A stretch of DNA of 64,000 nucleotides, taken from the NCBI GenBank assembly GCA_036510065.1, contig DATCEO010000203.1:1-64000 (forward strand), written 5' to 3'. The notes beneath the pieces are model-generated. The model was not told the origin of the DNA. It made no database searches and saw nothing but the letters and a program-made list of their open reading frames with translations. Origin of the DNA: DASUBV01 sp036510065. GTDB taxonomy: Bacteria > Actinomycetota > Actinomycetes > Streptosporangiales > Streptosporangiaceae. A program made the position numbers and the translations under genes. Below are positions 35,116 through 43,746 of this stretch, piece after piece. The first letter of the stretch is position 1, and every line of letters starts with the position of its first letter.

Positions 35116-37521
35116 ATGAGTGATCAGATTGACCGGACCGTGCTGCCCATCCGCCGCCCGCCGTTTGCTGGCGTCGCGGACAAGACGCTCGGCGGCTCGG
35201 AGCCGGACTGGGGGCTGATCGGCCATGTGAAGCCCCCGGCGGGAGCCCCGAACGTGCTGCTGGTGCTGATCGACGATGCGGGCTTCGGTAACCCGGGGAC
35301 GTTCGGCGGCCCTGTCGCCACGCCGAATTACGACCGGATGGCGGCGCAAGGGCTGCGCTACAACCGTTTCCATGTGACGGCGATGTGCTCGCCCACCAGG
35401 GCTGCGCTGCTGACGGGACGAAACCACCACGCGGTCGGGATGGGCGGCATCCCGGAGTTCTCGGGGGCCTTCCCGGGCTATTCGGCCATGCTGCCGAGGG
35501 ACGCGGCACCGTTCCCGAAAGTTCTCCAGGCGAACGGCTACTCGACGGCAGGGATCGGCAAGTGGCACCTGACGCCCGAGGGTGAGCAGGGGCCGGCCGG
35601 CCCGTTCACCCACTGGCCCAACGCCTGGGGCTTTGACTATTACTGGGGTTTCCTGGCTCCCGAGGCCGGCCAGTACGACACGATGATCGCCGAGAACCAG
35701 AAGTTCATCGGAGTCCAGGAAGGCCAGGACGGGAAGCCTTTCTACTTCCCCGAGGCCATGACCGACCAGGCGATCGACTGGATCCATGGCGTCCGGGGCC
35801 ACGACCCGCAGAAGCCATGGTTCCTGTACTACTCGACTGGTTGCAGCCACGCGCCGCATCACGTCGCCAGGGAGTGGTCCGAGAAGTACAAGGGCCAGTT
35901 CGACCAGGGCTGGGACAGGCTTCGCGAGGAGACGTTCGAGCGCCAGAAGAAGCTCGGCGTGGTCCCGGCCGACGCCGTGCTGACGCCGCGCAATGCGGAG
36001 ATGCCTGCCTGGGACTCGCTCTCGGAGAACAGCAAGCGGCTGTTCGCGCATCAGATGGAGGTCTACGCGGGCTACTCGGAAAACGCCGATCACCATGTGG
36101 GCAGGCTTCTGGACGCCGTGGAGGAGATGGGCGAGCTCGACAACACGGTCATCATCTGGATCTGGGGTGACAACGGCGCCAGCCTGGAGGGCACCCCGAC
36201 CGGCACGTTCAATGAGGGCACGATGGTCAACGGGCTTCCGCTGACTGACGAGGAGCAGATGCAGCTCGCGCTGAAGTGGGGCGGCCTGGAGGCCTGGGGC
36301 ACCGAGATGATGTACCCGCACTACTCCACCGCCTGGGCGTGGGCCGGGAACACGCCGTTCCAGTGGGGAAAGCAGGTCGCCTCGCATCTCGGCGGGACGC
36401 GCAACCCGCTGGTCATCCGCTGGCCGGCGCGTATCACCGACGACGGCGCGCTGCGGTCGCAGTTCACGCACGTGACGGACATTGGCCCGACGATCCTGGA
36501 GATCGCGGGGATTCCGCAGCCCACGCTGGTCGATGGCGTCGAGCAGCAGCCCATGACGGGCGTGACCTTCACCGACTCGCTCGCCGATCCGGGCGCTTCC
36601 GAGCACCACACCCAGCAGTATTTCGAGAACTTCGGTAACCGGGCGATGTACAAGGACGGCTGGTGGCTGTCGATGAGGATGCCCCGGACGCCGTGGCGCC
36701 TGGACCCCGAGCTGCTCAAGCGGTTCGCGCCCGGCGTCTGGAATCCCGATGACGATCCGGTCGAGCTGTATTATCTGCCCGATGACTTCTCCCAGGCGAA
36801 CGACCTGTCAGCGAGCAACCCGGAGAAGGTCAGGGAGCTGCAGGCCCTGTTCTGGGAAGAGGCAGAAAAGTACAACATCAAGCCCCTGCTCGCCGGGTTC
36901 TCCCCCTTCTTCGGCATCCTGCCGCCGCTCGGCACGCAGACGACCACCACCTACCACGGGAACGTGCAGAACGTGGCCCCCGGGTGCGTCCCGCGGATCT
37001 ACAACCACTCCTACACGATCAGCGCGGACCTGCACATCCCGGACGGCGGCGCCGAGGGAGTGATCGTCGCCGACGCCAACCACCTCGGAGGATTCGCGCT
37101 CTTCATCCAGGACGGGAAGCTGAAGCACACCTACGCGTTCCTCGGCGTGTTCCAGTACCAGCAGGAATCCGCAGGCGAGGTGCCGGCCGGAGATGTGAAC
37201 GTGCAGATGACCTTCGCAGCGGACGAGGCCAAGCCCGCCACCCCCGGTGAGGTCACGCTCTACGTCAACGGCGAGCAAGTGGGCAGCGGCCGGCTTGAGC
37301 ACACGGTGCCGTTCGGATTCAGCGGCTATTCGGGCCTGGACGTCGGGCAGGACAACGGCCTGGTCGTCGACCGCGGCTACGCCGACAAGGCACCGTTCGC
37401 GTTCACCGGCACGGTCAAGAAGGTCGTCTTCGACGTCGCTCCGCACCTGGACGGCAAGGACGAGCTTGCGCTCCACGCGCACGCGCAGCAGGCCCACACT
37501 GCCCGCGGCATCAATGCCTAG
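35116..37521 (+). CDS. Arylsulfatase (type I, formylglycine)
   Basis: 801 residues from ATG 35116. The metal-binding start NVLLVLIDDAGFGNPGTFGG supplies the tandem Asp. The active-site signature CSPTRAALLTGRNHH (about residues 94-108) contains the Cys that must be oxidised to formylglycine. STAGIGKWHLTPEGE and WIWGDNGASLEG supply the other conserved Lys/His and Asp/Asn ligands. A C-terminal domain (from about 640) binds ligand in long bacterial arylsulfatases. There is no signal peptide, so it is likely cytoplasmic. No formylglycine-generating enzyme is encoded in the window. A membrane DUF1269 protein and a symporter follow directly. Confidence 0.95.
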   Translation: MSDQIDRTVLPIRRPPFAGVADKTLGGSEPDWGLIGHVKPPAGAPNVLLVLIDDAGFGNPGTFGGPVATPNYDRMAAQGLRYNRFHVTAMCSPTRAALLTGRNHHAVGMGGIPEFSGAFPGYSAMLPRDAAPFPKVLQANGYSTAGIGKWHLTPEGEQGPAGPFTHWPNAWGFDYYWGFLAPEAGQYDTMIAENQKFIGVQEGQDGKPFYFPEAMTDQAIDWIHGVRGHDPQKPWFLYYSTGCSHAPHHVAREWSEKYKGQFDQGWDRLREETFERQKKLGVVPADAVLTPRNAEMPAWDSLSENSKRLFAHQMEVYAGYSENADHHVGRLLDAVEEMGELDNTVIIWIWGDNGASLEGTPTGTFNEGTMVNGLPLTDEEQMQLALKWGGLEAWGTEMMYPHYSTAWAWAGNTPFQWGKQVASHLGGTRNPLVIRWPARITDDGALRSQFTHVTDIGPTILEIAGIPQPTLVDGVEQQPMTGVTFTDSLADPGASEHHTQQYFENFGNRAMYKDGWWLSMRMPRTPWRLDPELLKRFAPGVWNPDDDPVELYYLPDDFSQANDLSASNPEKVRELQALFWEEAEKYNIKPLLAGFSPFFGILPPLGTQTTTTYHGNVQNVAPGCVPRIYNHSYTISADLHIPDGGAEGVIVADANHLGGFALFIQDGKLKHTYAFLGVFQYQQESAGEVPAGDVNVQMTFAADEAKPATPGEVTLYVNGEQVGSGRLEHTVPFGFSGYSGLDVGQDNGLVVDRGYADKAPFAFTGTVKKVVFDVAPHLDGKDELALHAHAQQAHTARGINA

Positions 37522-37551
37522 CACCATCGAGTCGCAGCCAAGGAGACAGCA

Positions 37552-38067
37552 ATGAGCGACACCGAGTTCGACGTCGTCATCGCCGCATACCTGATCCCCG
37601 ACCTGGCCCGCAAGGACTTCGACGGACTCGTGAAGCTCGTCGCAGACAAGCAGCTCCAGGTGGAAGGCGTGGCCCTGGTCGCCAACGACGCCGACGGCCA
37701 CGTCACCATCACCGAGACCGGTGACCACCTGGGGCGCAAGGGCCTGGAGATCGGCGGCGGGGTCGGGCTGGTCGTGGGGCTGCTCGCGCCGCCCCTGCTG
37801 GCATCAGTGGTCGTCGGCGGCGCCGCCGGCGCCCTGATCGGCAAGTTCGCCAGGCACCGGGTGGAAAGCGGCCTGGAGGAGAAGATGGGCGCCGCGCTGC
37901 CACCGGGCTCGGCCGGCATCGTCGCGATCTACGACCGGAGCAAAGCCGACAAAGTTGACGCGATGCTCGCCAGCGCGGTGCGCAAGTCGGTCGCTCATGT
38001 CGACGGTGGCGGCGCCAAGAAGCTCAAGGCCGCACTCGCCGAAGCACAAGCAGGCATGGGCGGCTAA
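37552..38067 (+). CDS. DUF1269-family membrane protein
   Basis: 171 residues with a clear AAGGAGACAGCA ribosome site. The N-terminal ferredoxin-like part (FDVVIAAYLIPDLARKDFDG) is followed by a Gly-rich hydrophobic hairpin (about residues 63-90, GGGVGLVVGLLAPPLLASVVVGGAAGALIG) and a C-terminal domain containing GSAGIVAIYDRSKADKVDAML. It lies 30 bp after the arylsulfatase gene, so the two are surely cotranscribed. The family has no established function. Confidence 0.85.
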   Translation: MSDTEFDVVIAAYLIPDLARKDFDGLVKLVADKQLQVEGVALVANDADGHVTITETGDHLGRKGLEIGGGVGLVVGLLAPPLLASVVVGGAAGALIGKFARHRVESGLEEKMGAALPPGSAGIVAIYDRSKADKVDAMLASAVRKSVAHVDGGGAKKLKAALAEAQAGMGG

Positions 38068-38129
38068 GCGAGGACTGAGCCAGAGCCGGTCCCCTCGCGA
38101 AGGCCGCGTTCTGAAACGGGAGGAACGGC

Positions 38130-39032
38130 GTGACTGCTCAGCAGCTCCTGGCCGCGTTGTTCAACGCTGGCATCGCCATCTCGGTGGGCGCCACCGTCCT
38201 GTCCCTGGGCATGACCTTCACTGTCGGCCAGCTCGTCGCCCCCCTGCACCGCGTCGTGCTGGTCATCGCCATGGTGGTGCTGAACGCGGTCGTGATCCCG
38301 GCCGGCGCGTGGGGCATCGCCGAACTATCGCCTATGGGCAGCAAGTACGTGCCCGGGCTGGTCCTGGCGACGATCGGCGCGGGCAGCGCAGCGTCGCTGA
38401 AGGCCGCTCAGCTGGCCAGGCGGGCGGATCTGCCGCTGGCCGTGTCGGTGGTCGTGGTACTCCAGCTGGTCAACATCGTCGCCGTGCCGGTGTGGGCCGG
38501 GCAGGTCGTCACCGGCGCGTCGATCAGCGCCTGGGACATCGTGAAGAGCCTGCTCGCGCTGGTGCTCCTGCCGCTGGTCGTCGGCCTGCTCATCCGCGCC
38601 CGCTACGCCGACCACGCCAGGAACTGGCAGCCCGAGCTGGTGAAGGCGGCCAACCTGGCGCTGGTCGTCGCGCTGGCGACCGGCATCACGGCGAACTGGA
38701 GCACGATCGTGTCGATGTTCGGGTCGTGGGTCATCGTCACCGCGATCGTCATCATTATCGTCGCCGGCGTCCTGGGCCTGCTGCTAGGCCTGCTGCTAGG
38801 CGGCAGGAGCACTGAGGTCCGCACGACAACCGGCCTGGTCTCGGTCTTCCGCTTCGCATCCCTGGGACTGATCATCATCGGCGCGCAGCTGCACGGCAAT
38901 CCGACCTACCTCGGCCCCGCCCTCACCTTCGCGCTCGTCGACTTCATCCTGCCCCTCGCCGTGGCCGTCGAGATCGGCCACCGAGCCCGAGCGGCCAGCC
39001 CAGCGCCAGAGTCGCGGACCGTGACTACCTAA
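38130..39032 (+). CDS. Bile acid:sodium symporter-family (BASS-like) transporter
   Basis: 300 residues from a GTG with GGGAGGAACGGC in front. Eight to nine membrane segments run through the protein. PMGSKYVPGLVLATIGAGSAASLKAAQLARRADLPLAVSVVVVLQL resembles the first crossover motif of BASS carriers, and the second half holds FRFASLGLIIIGAQLHGNPTYLGPAL. BASS proteins take up bile acids, steroid sulfates or organic anions with Na+. Downstream of an arylsulfatase, import of a sulfated substrate (or uptake of its product) is plausible but unproven. Confidence 0.82.
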   Translation: MTAQQLLAALFNAGIAISVGATVLSLGMTFTVGQLVAPLHRVVLVIAMVVLNAVVIPAGAWGIAELSPMGSKYVPGLVLATIGAGSAASLKAAQLARRADLPLAVSVVVVLQLVNIVAVPVWAGQVVTGASISAWDIVKSLLALVLLPLVVGLLIRARYADHARNWQPELVKAANLALVVALATGITANWSTIVSMFGSWVIVTAIVIIIVAGVLGLLLGLLLGGRSTEVRTTTGLVSVFRFASLGLIIIGAQLHGNPTYLGPALTFALVDFILPLAVAVEIGHRARAASPAPESRTVTT

Positions 39033-39078
39033 CTGCTGACCTGGCGCGCCGTCAGGACCGTGCCGAGGAAGGATCAAC

Positions 39079-39756
39079 ATGGACTCCGCAGAAGCGCCCT
39101 CCGTCCTGTTCGTCTACTACACCTACACCCAGCAGACTCTGAAGATCGTCGAGGCGATGGCCGGGGTGCTTCGCGACCGCGGCTGTGAGGTGACCCTGGC
39201 CGCGATCGAGTTCACCGACCCGCGCTACGCCGGGCGGTTCAAGGAGTTTCCCATGCCGCACCCGTTCCGCGAGCTCGTGGGGATGATCCCGGCGGAGTCA
39301 CCCCGCCGCCGCCCAGCGAAGATCCACGTCCCCGACGTCGTGACCGAGCGGGACTACGACCTGGTGGTCATCGGATCTCCCACCTGGTGGCTGTCGACCG
39401 ACGTTCCCGTCCGCTCCTTCCTGCAGTCCGACACCGCGGGCCAGGTCCTGAAGGGGAAGCCCTTCGCCGCCGCCGTCTGCTGCCGCCGGTACTGGAAACA
39501 CAACCTCAAGACCGTGCGGAGACTCGGCACGGCGCGCGACGGCGTCTTCGCCGACGGCATTCACTTCCGCTACCAGGGAGGCCAGGTCCGTTCCCTGCTG
39601 TCACTGCTGAGCTACCTCGGGTCGGGCGACTACCGGCAGCGATACCTCGGGATCAAGATCCCGCCGACCAACCTCCAGGACTACCACCTGGAGGCGGCAC
39701 GGAAATTCGCGGGCGGGCTGGCGAATCGCCTGGCGGCGCCCAGCGGGCCGCAATAG
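39079..39756 (+). CDS. Flavodoxin-like protein
   Basis: 225 residues with AGGAAGGATCAAC upstream of the ATG. The first strand-loop VLFVYYTYTQQTLKIVEAMAGVL matches the FMN phosphate loop of flavodoxins, and LVVIGSPTWWLSTDVPVRSFLQ the second FMN loop. The remainder is longer than a simple flavodoxin (about 150 residues), with a CCRRYWKHNLKTVRRLG insertion and a C-terminal IPPTNLQDYHLEAARKFAGGL. It could be an NAD(P)H-linked quinone reductase-like flavoprotein. It ends the DUF2252-arylsulfatase-symporter run, from which it is separated by about 46 bp. Confidence 0.85.
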   Translation: MDSAEAPSVLFVYYTYTQQTLKIVEAMAGVLRDRGCEVTLAAIEFTDPRYAGRFKEFPMPHPFRELVGMIPAESPRRRPAKIHVPDVVTERDYDLVVIGSPTWWLSTDVPVRSFLQSDTAGQVLKGKPFAAAVCCRRYWKHNLKTVRRLGTARDGVFADGIHFRYQGGQVRSLLSLLSYLGSGDYRQRYLGIKIPPTNLQDYHLEAARKFAGGLANRLAAPSGPQ

Positions 39757-39820
39757 CCAGCCAGGGGCGGGTCACCGACAGGCGATGGGAGCAGACGATT
39801 ACGATGCCGGCTGAGCAGCG

Positions 39821-40293
39821 ATGAACGCGGCGTTCTTCGGGCTGGCGTTCGTGGCGGCGCTGAATCCGAAGCTGTTCGCCGTTGACCTGCTGCTGATGGA
39901 AAACGCGCGGCCGCGGCTGATGTTCGCGGGCTTTCTGCTGGGCGGCATGGGCATGAGCCCGACGGTCGGCCTGCTGGACGTGTTCGTCCTGCAAGCCGAT
40001 GCCGTCAAGACCCAGGGCTCGGTCAGCGCTGGCCTCGACCTGGTCCTCGGCGTCCCGCTGCTGGCCATCGGCGCCCTGGTGGCAACCGGCCGCCTGCACG
40101 GCCGGCGGAAGGTACCCGTTCCCCCGTGATCATCCCGTTCGTGTTCCTGGAGATCAGGGCCGAGGCGACCAAGGCACGGCTACAGCACATTCAGAAATAG
40201 CTGATGAGCCACGCGCGGCAGCTCATGGCCGCCATCGCGATGTTCGTCGGCGCCTACATGGCGGTCAGCGGGCTGGTGCGCCTGCTGACCTGA
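39821..40293 (+). pseudogene. Truncated GAP-family membrane protein gene
   Basis: From ATG 39821 the frame reads MNAAFFGLAFVAALNPKLFAVDLLL and on to ALVATGRLHGRRKVPVPP, stopping at 40129. The C-terminus continues from 40126 in another frame as VIIPFVFLEIRAEATKARLQ, HIQK, an in-frame TAG (40198-40200), then LMSHARQLMAAIAMFVGAYMAVSG. The TAG stands where a Trp is expected (HIQ-W-L), so a TGG-to-TAG change is likely. About 60-70 residues of the middle are also missing. The intact relative is at 23988. Confidence 0.72.
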
Positions 40294-40361
40294 CCGCTGC
40301 GGCCGTGCGGTCCAGGCAGTACCTGACCATGATCGAATCGCCTGACTGACAGGGAGTGAGC

Positions 40362-41765
40362 ATGACCAGCGCCATGACGCCGGGAGCGGACTTCCTCGCA
40401 GCCACGACGGTCCGCCTGGCCGGCAGGGGAACCGGCATCGACGCCGCAGACGTTGCCCTCCTGGCCGCTGCCGGCGGCGACGGCGTCCTGTGGCAGCACG
40501 AGGGCTTCGGGCTGGCCGGGCGCGGCGTCGCCTTGCGCATTGAGCTTCCCCGCGGTCTCACCGACACCGCTGCGGTGGCCGGGGTGGCCGCCAGCCTGGC
40601 CGCCATCCGGCGCAGCGACGACATGGCCGGACCGGGAACCGGGGCCATGGCTCTGGGAGCGCTGCCGTTCGCGCGGGACGCGCCCGGGGTACTCGTCGTC
40701 CCTCGCGTGGTGATCGGGCGCTGCGATGGCGAAGCATGGATCACCACCGTCGCCGGCCGGGGAGGGGCCCCGTCCGCCGCCCGCCTAGCCGAGAGGATGG
40801 CCGCTGACGCCCTCGGCGGGTTCACTGACTCCCGGCCAGCGCCGAGCCAGTTCACCCTGGCATCGGTAATGGACCATGAGGCCTGGGGCGAGCTGGTGGC
40901 CGGCGCCGTCGCTCGCATCGCCGACGGAGCGCTGGGCAAGGTCGTCCTGGCCCGCCGGGTCGACGTGACGGCCAATCGCCCGTTCGTCACCTCCGATGTG
41001 CTGTCCAGGCTGCTCGCCCTGTACCCGACGTGCATGGTTTTCAGGGTCGGTGGCTTCCTCGGCGCTAGCCCCGAGCTGCTGATCGAGCGCCGCGGCGCCC
41101 ACGTCGCCAGCCATCCCCTGGCCGGCACCATCGGCCGCAGCGGTGACCTGGCCACCGACGAGGCGCTGATCGCCGGGCTGCTTGCTTCTGCCAAGGAGCG
41201 CCGGGAGCACGCCTACGTCATCGACGGTCTCCGCCGCACCCTGGGGCCGCTCTGCGACAGCCTGGACGTGCCCGCCAAGCCCACCGTGCTGGAGTTGCGC
41301 AACGTGTCCCACCTGGCCACCCGGCTGAGCGGCCTGCTGACCGCCGTCCCGGACGCACCGGCCCGGCTGTGCGGCAGCCCTGGCGGCCCCGGCCGCGGCG
41401 GGAGTCAGTCAGTGCCGTCCGGTTACGATCGCCCGCATCCCGGCCTGCGGGTGCCCAGCGCCCTCCAGCTCGTGGCCAAGGTTCACCCCACGCCGGCGGT
41501 CGGCGGCACGCCCACCGACGAGGCGTTGGCCTACATCAGCGAGGTCGAGGGCTTCGACCGCGGCCGGTACGCCGGCCCGGTGGGATGGATGGATTCCCGC
41601 GGGGACGGCAGCTGGGCCATCGGGCTCAGGTCGGCTGACGTGGACGGCGATCACGCCTCGATGTACGCCGGCGTCGGCGTGGTGGCCGGATCCCGTCCCG
41701 GCACCGAGCTGGAGGAAACCCAGTTGAAGCTGCAGGCCCTGCTCGCCGCTCTCGTCCGTCCCTGA
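40362..41765 (+). CDS. Isochorismate synthase
   Basis: 467 residues from ATG 40362 (GACAGGGAGTGAGC upstream). The chorismate-binding domain carries GKVVLARRVDV, LGASPELLIERRGAHVASHPLAGTIGRSG, EHAYVIDGL, KPTVLELRNVSHLATRLSG, AKVHPTPAVGGTPTDEAL, GFDRGRYAGPVGWMDS and SMYAGVGVVAGSRPGTELEETQLKL. The general acid/base Lys, Glu and Mg(II) Glu residues are in place. It converts chorismate to isochorismate for menaquinone, salicylate or catecholate siderophores. No menaquinone or siderophore gene is adjacent, so menF and dhbC/entC roles cannot be separated. An Ala/Gly/Pro-rich insert (about 338-368) is unusual. Confidence 0.92.
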   Translation: MTSAMTPGADFLAATTVRLAGRGTGIDAADVALLAAAGGDGVLWQHEGFGLAGRGVALRIELPRGLTDTAAVAGVAASLAAIRRSDDMAGPGTGAMALGALPFARDAPGVLVVPRVVIGRCDGEAWITTVAGRGGAPSAARLAERMAADALGGFTDSRPAPSQFTLASVMDHEAWGELVAGAVARIADGALGKVVLARRVDVTANRPFVTSDVLSRLLALYPTCMVFRVGGFLGASPELLIERRGAHVASHPLAGTIGRSGDLATDEALIAGLLASAKERREHAYVIDGLRRTLGPLCDSLDVPAKPTVLELRNVSHLATRLSGLLTAVPDAPARLCGSPGGPGRGGSQSVPSGYDRPHPGLRVPSALQLVAKVHPTPAVGGTPTDEALAYISEVEGFDRGRYAGPVGWMDSRGDGSWAIGLRSADVDGDHASMYAGVGVVAGSRPGTELEETQLKLQALLAALVRP

Positions 41766-41809
41766 GGCGCATTGACAGCATGCTGGCGCGGTGCAGGCAA
41801 TTCACTCAT

Positions 41810-41826
41810 CGGGGGTGATGCCCCCG
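41810..41826 (+). terminator. Small stem-loop after isochorismate synthase
   Basis: CGGGGG (41810-41815) and CCCCCG (41821-41826) form a perfect 6-bp stem with the loop TGATG. There is no U-tract. It is weakly supportive of a terminator. Confidence 0.35.
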
Positions 41827-41904
41827 CTGAGGATCACCGGTGAACTGCTGGCATATCCAGCGACGCCACCAGGATCGCATTCGCAGTAACCAGGGGAGAG
41901 TTCC

Positions 41905-42657
41905 ATGACTGCCGAAACGCCCCTCTTTGACGCACTCGCTGACCTCAGCGCCGCCGCTGCCTCCGACGGAGTCCGCAGCCTCGAGGCGCGCTGGGTCTTC
42001 CCGGGCCAGCTGGAGACCGCGGTGGCCGGATGGTTCGGGCGGTTCCCGGCCGCGACGGAGTCACGCGAGGACACTTATTTCCTGGATCCGCAGTTGCACG
42101 GGCGGTCGGTGAAGGTCCGAGGGGGCGGCCCCCTGGAAGTTAAGCTGTTCCGCGGGAGCCCGGGAATCCTCGAGGTAGCGGGCCGCGCCCGCGGACGGAT
42201 GGAGTCCTGGCAGAAGTGGTCCTTTCCCTCTAGCTCGGTCAGGCAGGACAATGGCAGCCCGGCATGCTGAAGGCCAGTAAACAAGAGACGGCGCATCAGC
42301 CGGTTCTCCATGGCCAGCGGGCCGATCGTGGCGCTTGCTCCTGGGCTGGACCGCGAGCCGGGCTGCCAGGTGGAACTCACCGAAATCCGCACGGGTGGCC
42401 AGGACTGGTGGTCCCTGGGATTCGAGGCAACTGGCCCCGCCGATCTGCTCCGCAGCGAACTGGAGGCCGCCGCTGAGCTCGTGTTCGCCGAAGACTTGCC
42501 CGGTGAACTGGAACTCGGCCCGGTTGAATCCAGGTCCTGTGCCGAGTGGCTGGACGGCCGACCGCTGACCGCGCCGGCGGCACCTGACGACCCTGCGGGC
42601 GGGTCGGCGGTAGGGTCGGGCGGTGCCGGCGTCGCATTTCGTGGTCCAGTTGCATGA
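41905..42657 (+). pseudogene. Paralogue of the 20869-21528 protein, interrupted by one in-frame TGA
   Basis: Reading from ATG 41905 gives MTAETPLFDALADLS and then the shared core LEARWVFPGQLETAVAGWFG, REDTYFLDPQL, LEVKLFRGSPGILEVAGRAR and GRMESWQKWSFP. At 42268-42270 the frame hits TGA, then continues unchanged as RPVNKRRRISRFSMASGPIV and VELTEIRTGGQDWWSLGFEATGPADLL. The intact copy has DWRAVRKRRR at that point, so a single TGG-to-TGA change would explain it. With no other defect seen, this is either a very young nonsense mutation or a sequence error. Without readthrough only the first 121 residues are made. Confidence 0.75.
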
Positions 42658-43075
42658 CGCCACGACGCTGCATTTCGACCTGCGGATCCGGGTAGGTGAT
42701 GTGCTGCGCTCCTGGGCCGTGCCCAAGGGACCCTCGCTGGATCCCGGCGTCCGGCGGCTGGCCGTGCCAGTCGAGGACCACACCATCGCCGCGGGTGACT
42801 TCGAGGGCGTCCACGATCAGGCGCGCGGCAGCGGCGCGGTGATCATCTGGGACGAAGGGCCCGCGGAGATCACCCGCGATGAGCCCGGCCATCTGACGGC
42901 CCTCCTGGAGGGCAGCAAGCTGTCCGGGAAATTCGCCCTGACCCGCACCGGCCAGCGCCGGTGGATCCTGGTGAAGACCCGGGACGAGCACGCACGGCCG
43001 GGCTCGGACATCGTGGCCGAGCGGCCGGCGAGCGTGCGCAGCGGCCGGACGTGGCAGGAGCTGGCCACCGACTAA
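42623..43075 (+). CDS. Stand-alone LigD 3'-phosphoesterase-type domain
   Basis: 150 residues from a GTG. The protein reads SHFVVQLHDATTLHFDLRIR, VLRSWAVPKGPSLDPGVRRLAVPVEDHTI, GDFEGVHDQARGSGAVIIWDEG and SGKFALTRTGQRRWILVKTRDEHA. These are the motifs of the DNA ligase D 3'-phosphoesterase domain, with the metal-binding His in QLHDATTLHFD, Asp/Arg in FDLR and His in EDHTI. The domain trims 3' ribonucleotides or phosphates at breaks. It is not attached to ligase or polymerase domains here. Its start overlaps the last codons of the interrupted upstream gene. Confidence 0.85.
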   Translation: MPASHFVVQLHDATTLHFDLRIRVGDVLRSWAVPKGPSLDPGVRRLAVPVEDHTIAAGDFEGVHDQARGSGAVIIWDEGPAEITRDEPGHLTALLEGSKLSGKFALTRTGQRRWILVKTRDEHARPGSDIVAERPASVRSGRTWQELATD

Positions 43076-43122
43076 CCGATTCCGGCGGACGGGCGGCCCG
43101 GTCGCTCCGCGGCGTTACTTGT

Positions 43123-43599
43123 CTATCCGGCGTAGGCCTTCTGCAGCGCGGCCACATCAAACTTGGTCATCGTGAGCATGGTCGACATGACCCGGCTGGC
43201 CTTGTCCGGGTCCGGGTCGCTCATCATCTCGAAGAACACCGACGGGATGACCTGCCAGGACAGGCCGAACTTGTCCTTCACCCAGCCGCAGGCCACTTCC
43301 TGGCCGCCCGCCGACAGCCGGCTCCAGTAGTAGTCCACCTCGTCCTGGTCCGCGCACGGGATCTGGAACGAGACGGCCTCGCTGAAGGTGTACTCCGGGC
43401 CGCCGTTCAGGGCGACGAACCCCTGGCCGTTGAGCTCGAACTCGACCGTCATGACCGTGCCCGCGGCGCCCGGCCCGGTGTCGCCGTAGCGGCTCATCCC
43501 GCCGAGCCGGGAGTCCTTGAAGATGCTGGTGTAGAAGTTGGCCGCGGCCTCGGCCTCGGTGTCGAACCACAAGCACGTGGTCAGCGCATTGCCGTCCAT
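43123..43599 (-). CDS. VOC / PhnB-like glyoxalase-fold protein
   Basis: 158 residues from ATG 43599 with GGCAAGGAGGACTG upstream. MDGNALTTCLWFDTEAEAAANFYTSIFKDSRL starts the first beta-alpha-beta-beta-beta unit. TVEFELNGQGFVALNGGP and FSEAVSFQIPCADQDEVDYYWSRLSAGG, then FGLSWQVIPSVFFEMMSDPD continue the PhnB/3-demethylubiquinone-like VOC plan. Usual catalytic metal ligands are not clear by eye. The role is unknown; relatives act in resistance or stress. Confidence 0.85.
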   Translation of the reverse strand: MDGNALTTCLWFDTEAEAAANFYTSIFKDSRLGGMSRYGDTGPGAAGTVMTVEFELNGQGFVALNGGPEYTFSEAVSFQIPCADQDEVDYYWSRLSAGGQEVACGWVKDKFGLSWQVIPSVFFEMMSDPDPDKASRVMSTMLTMTKFDVAALQKAYAG

Positions 43600-43746
43600 C
43601 AGTCCTCCTTGCCGGGAACAAGCTTTTCCGTACTGACGACGCCACGGTGACAGACTCATCGCTGAGTGCCGGCGATGGCGGGTTTGCGTGCGCGGCGCCG
43701 AGATGCGGAATGCGCAGATGCGGAATAAGGCCCTCCGGGAGGGTTC

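Noticed and set aside
33701..36609. Long minus-strand frames opposite DUF2252 and the arylsulfatase
   Set aside because: The + strand genes have family motifs over their whole length. The opposite frames are compositional shadows.
42268..42270. TGA as recoded Trp or selenocysteine
   Set aside because: The paralogue has Trp here, other genes use TGA as a normal stop, and no SECIS-like hairpin was found. A point mutation or read error is simpler.
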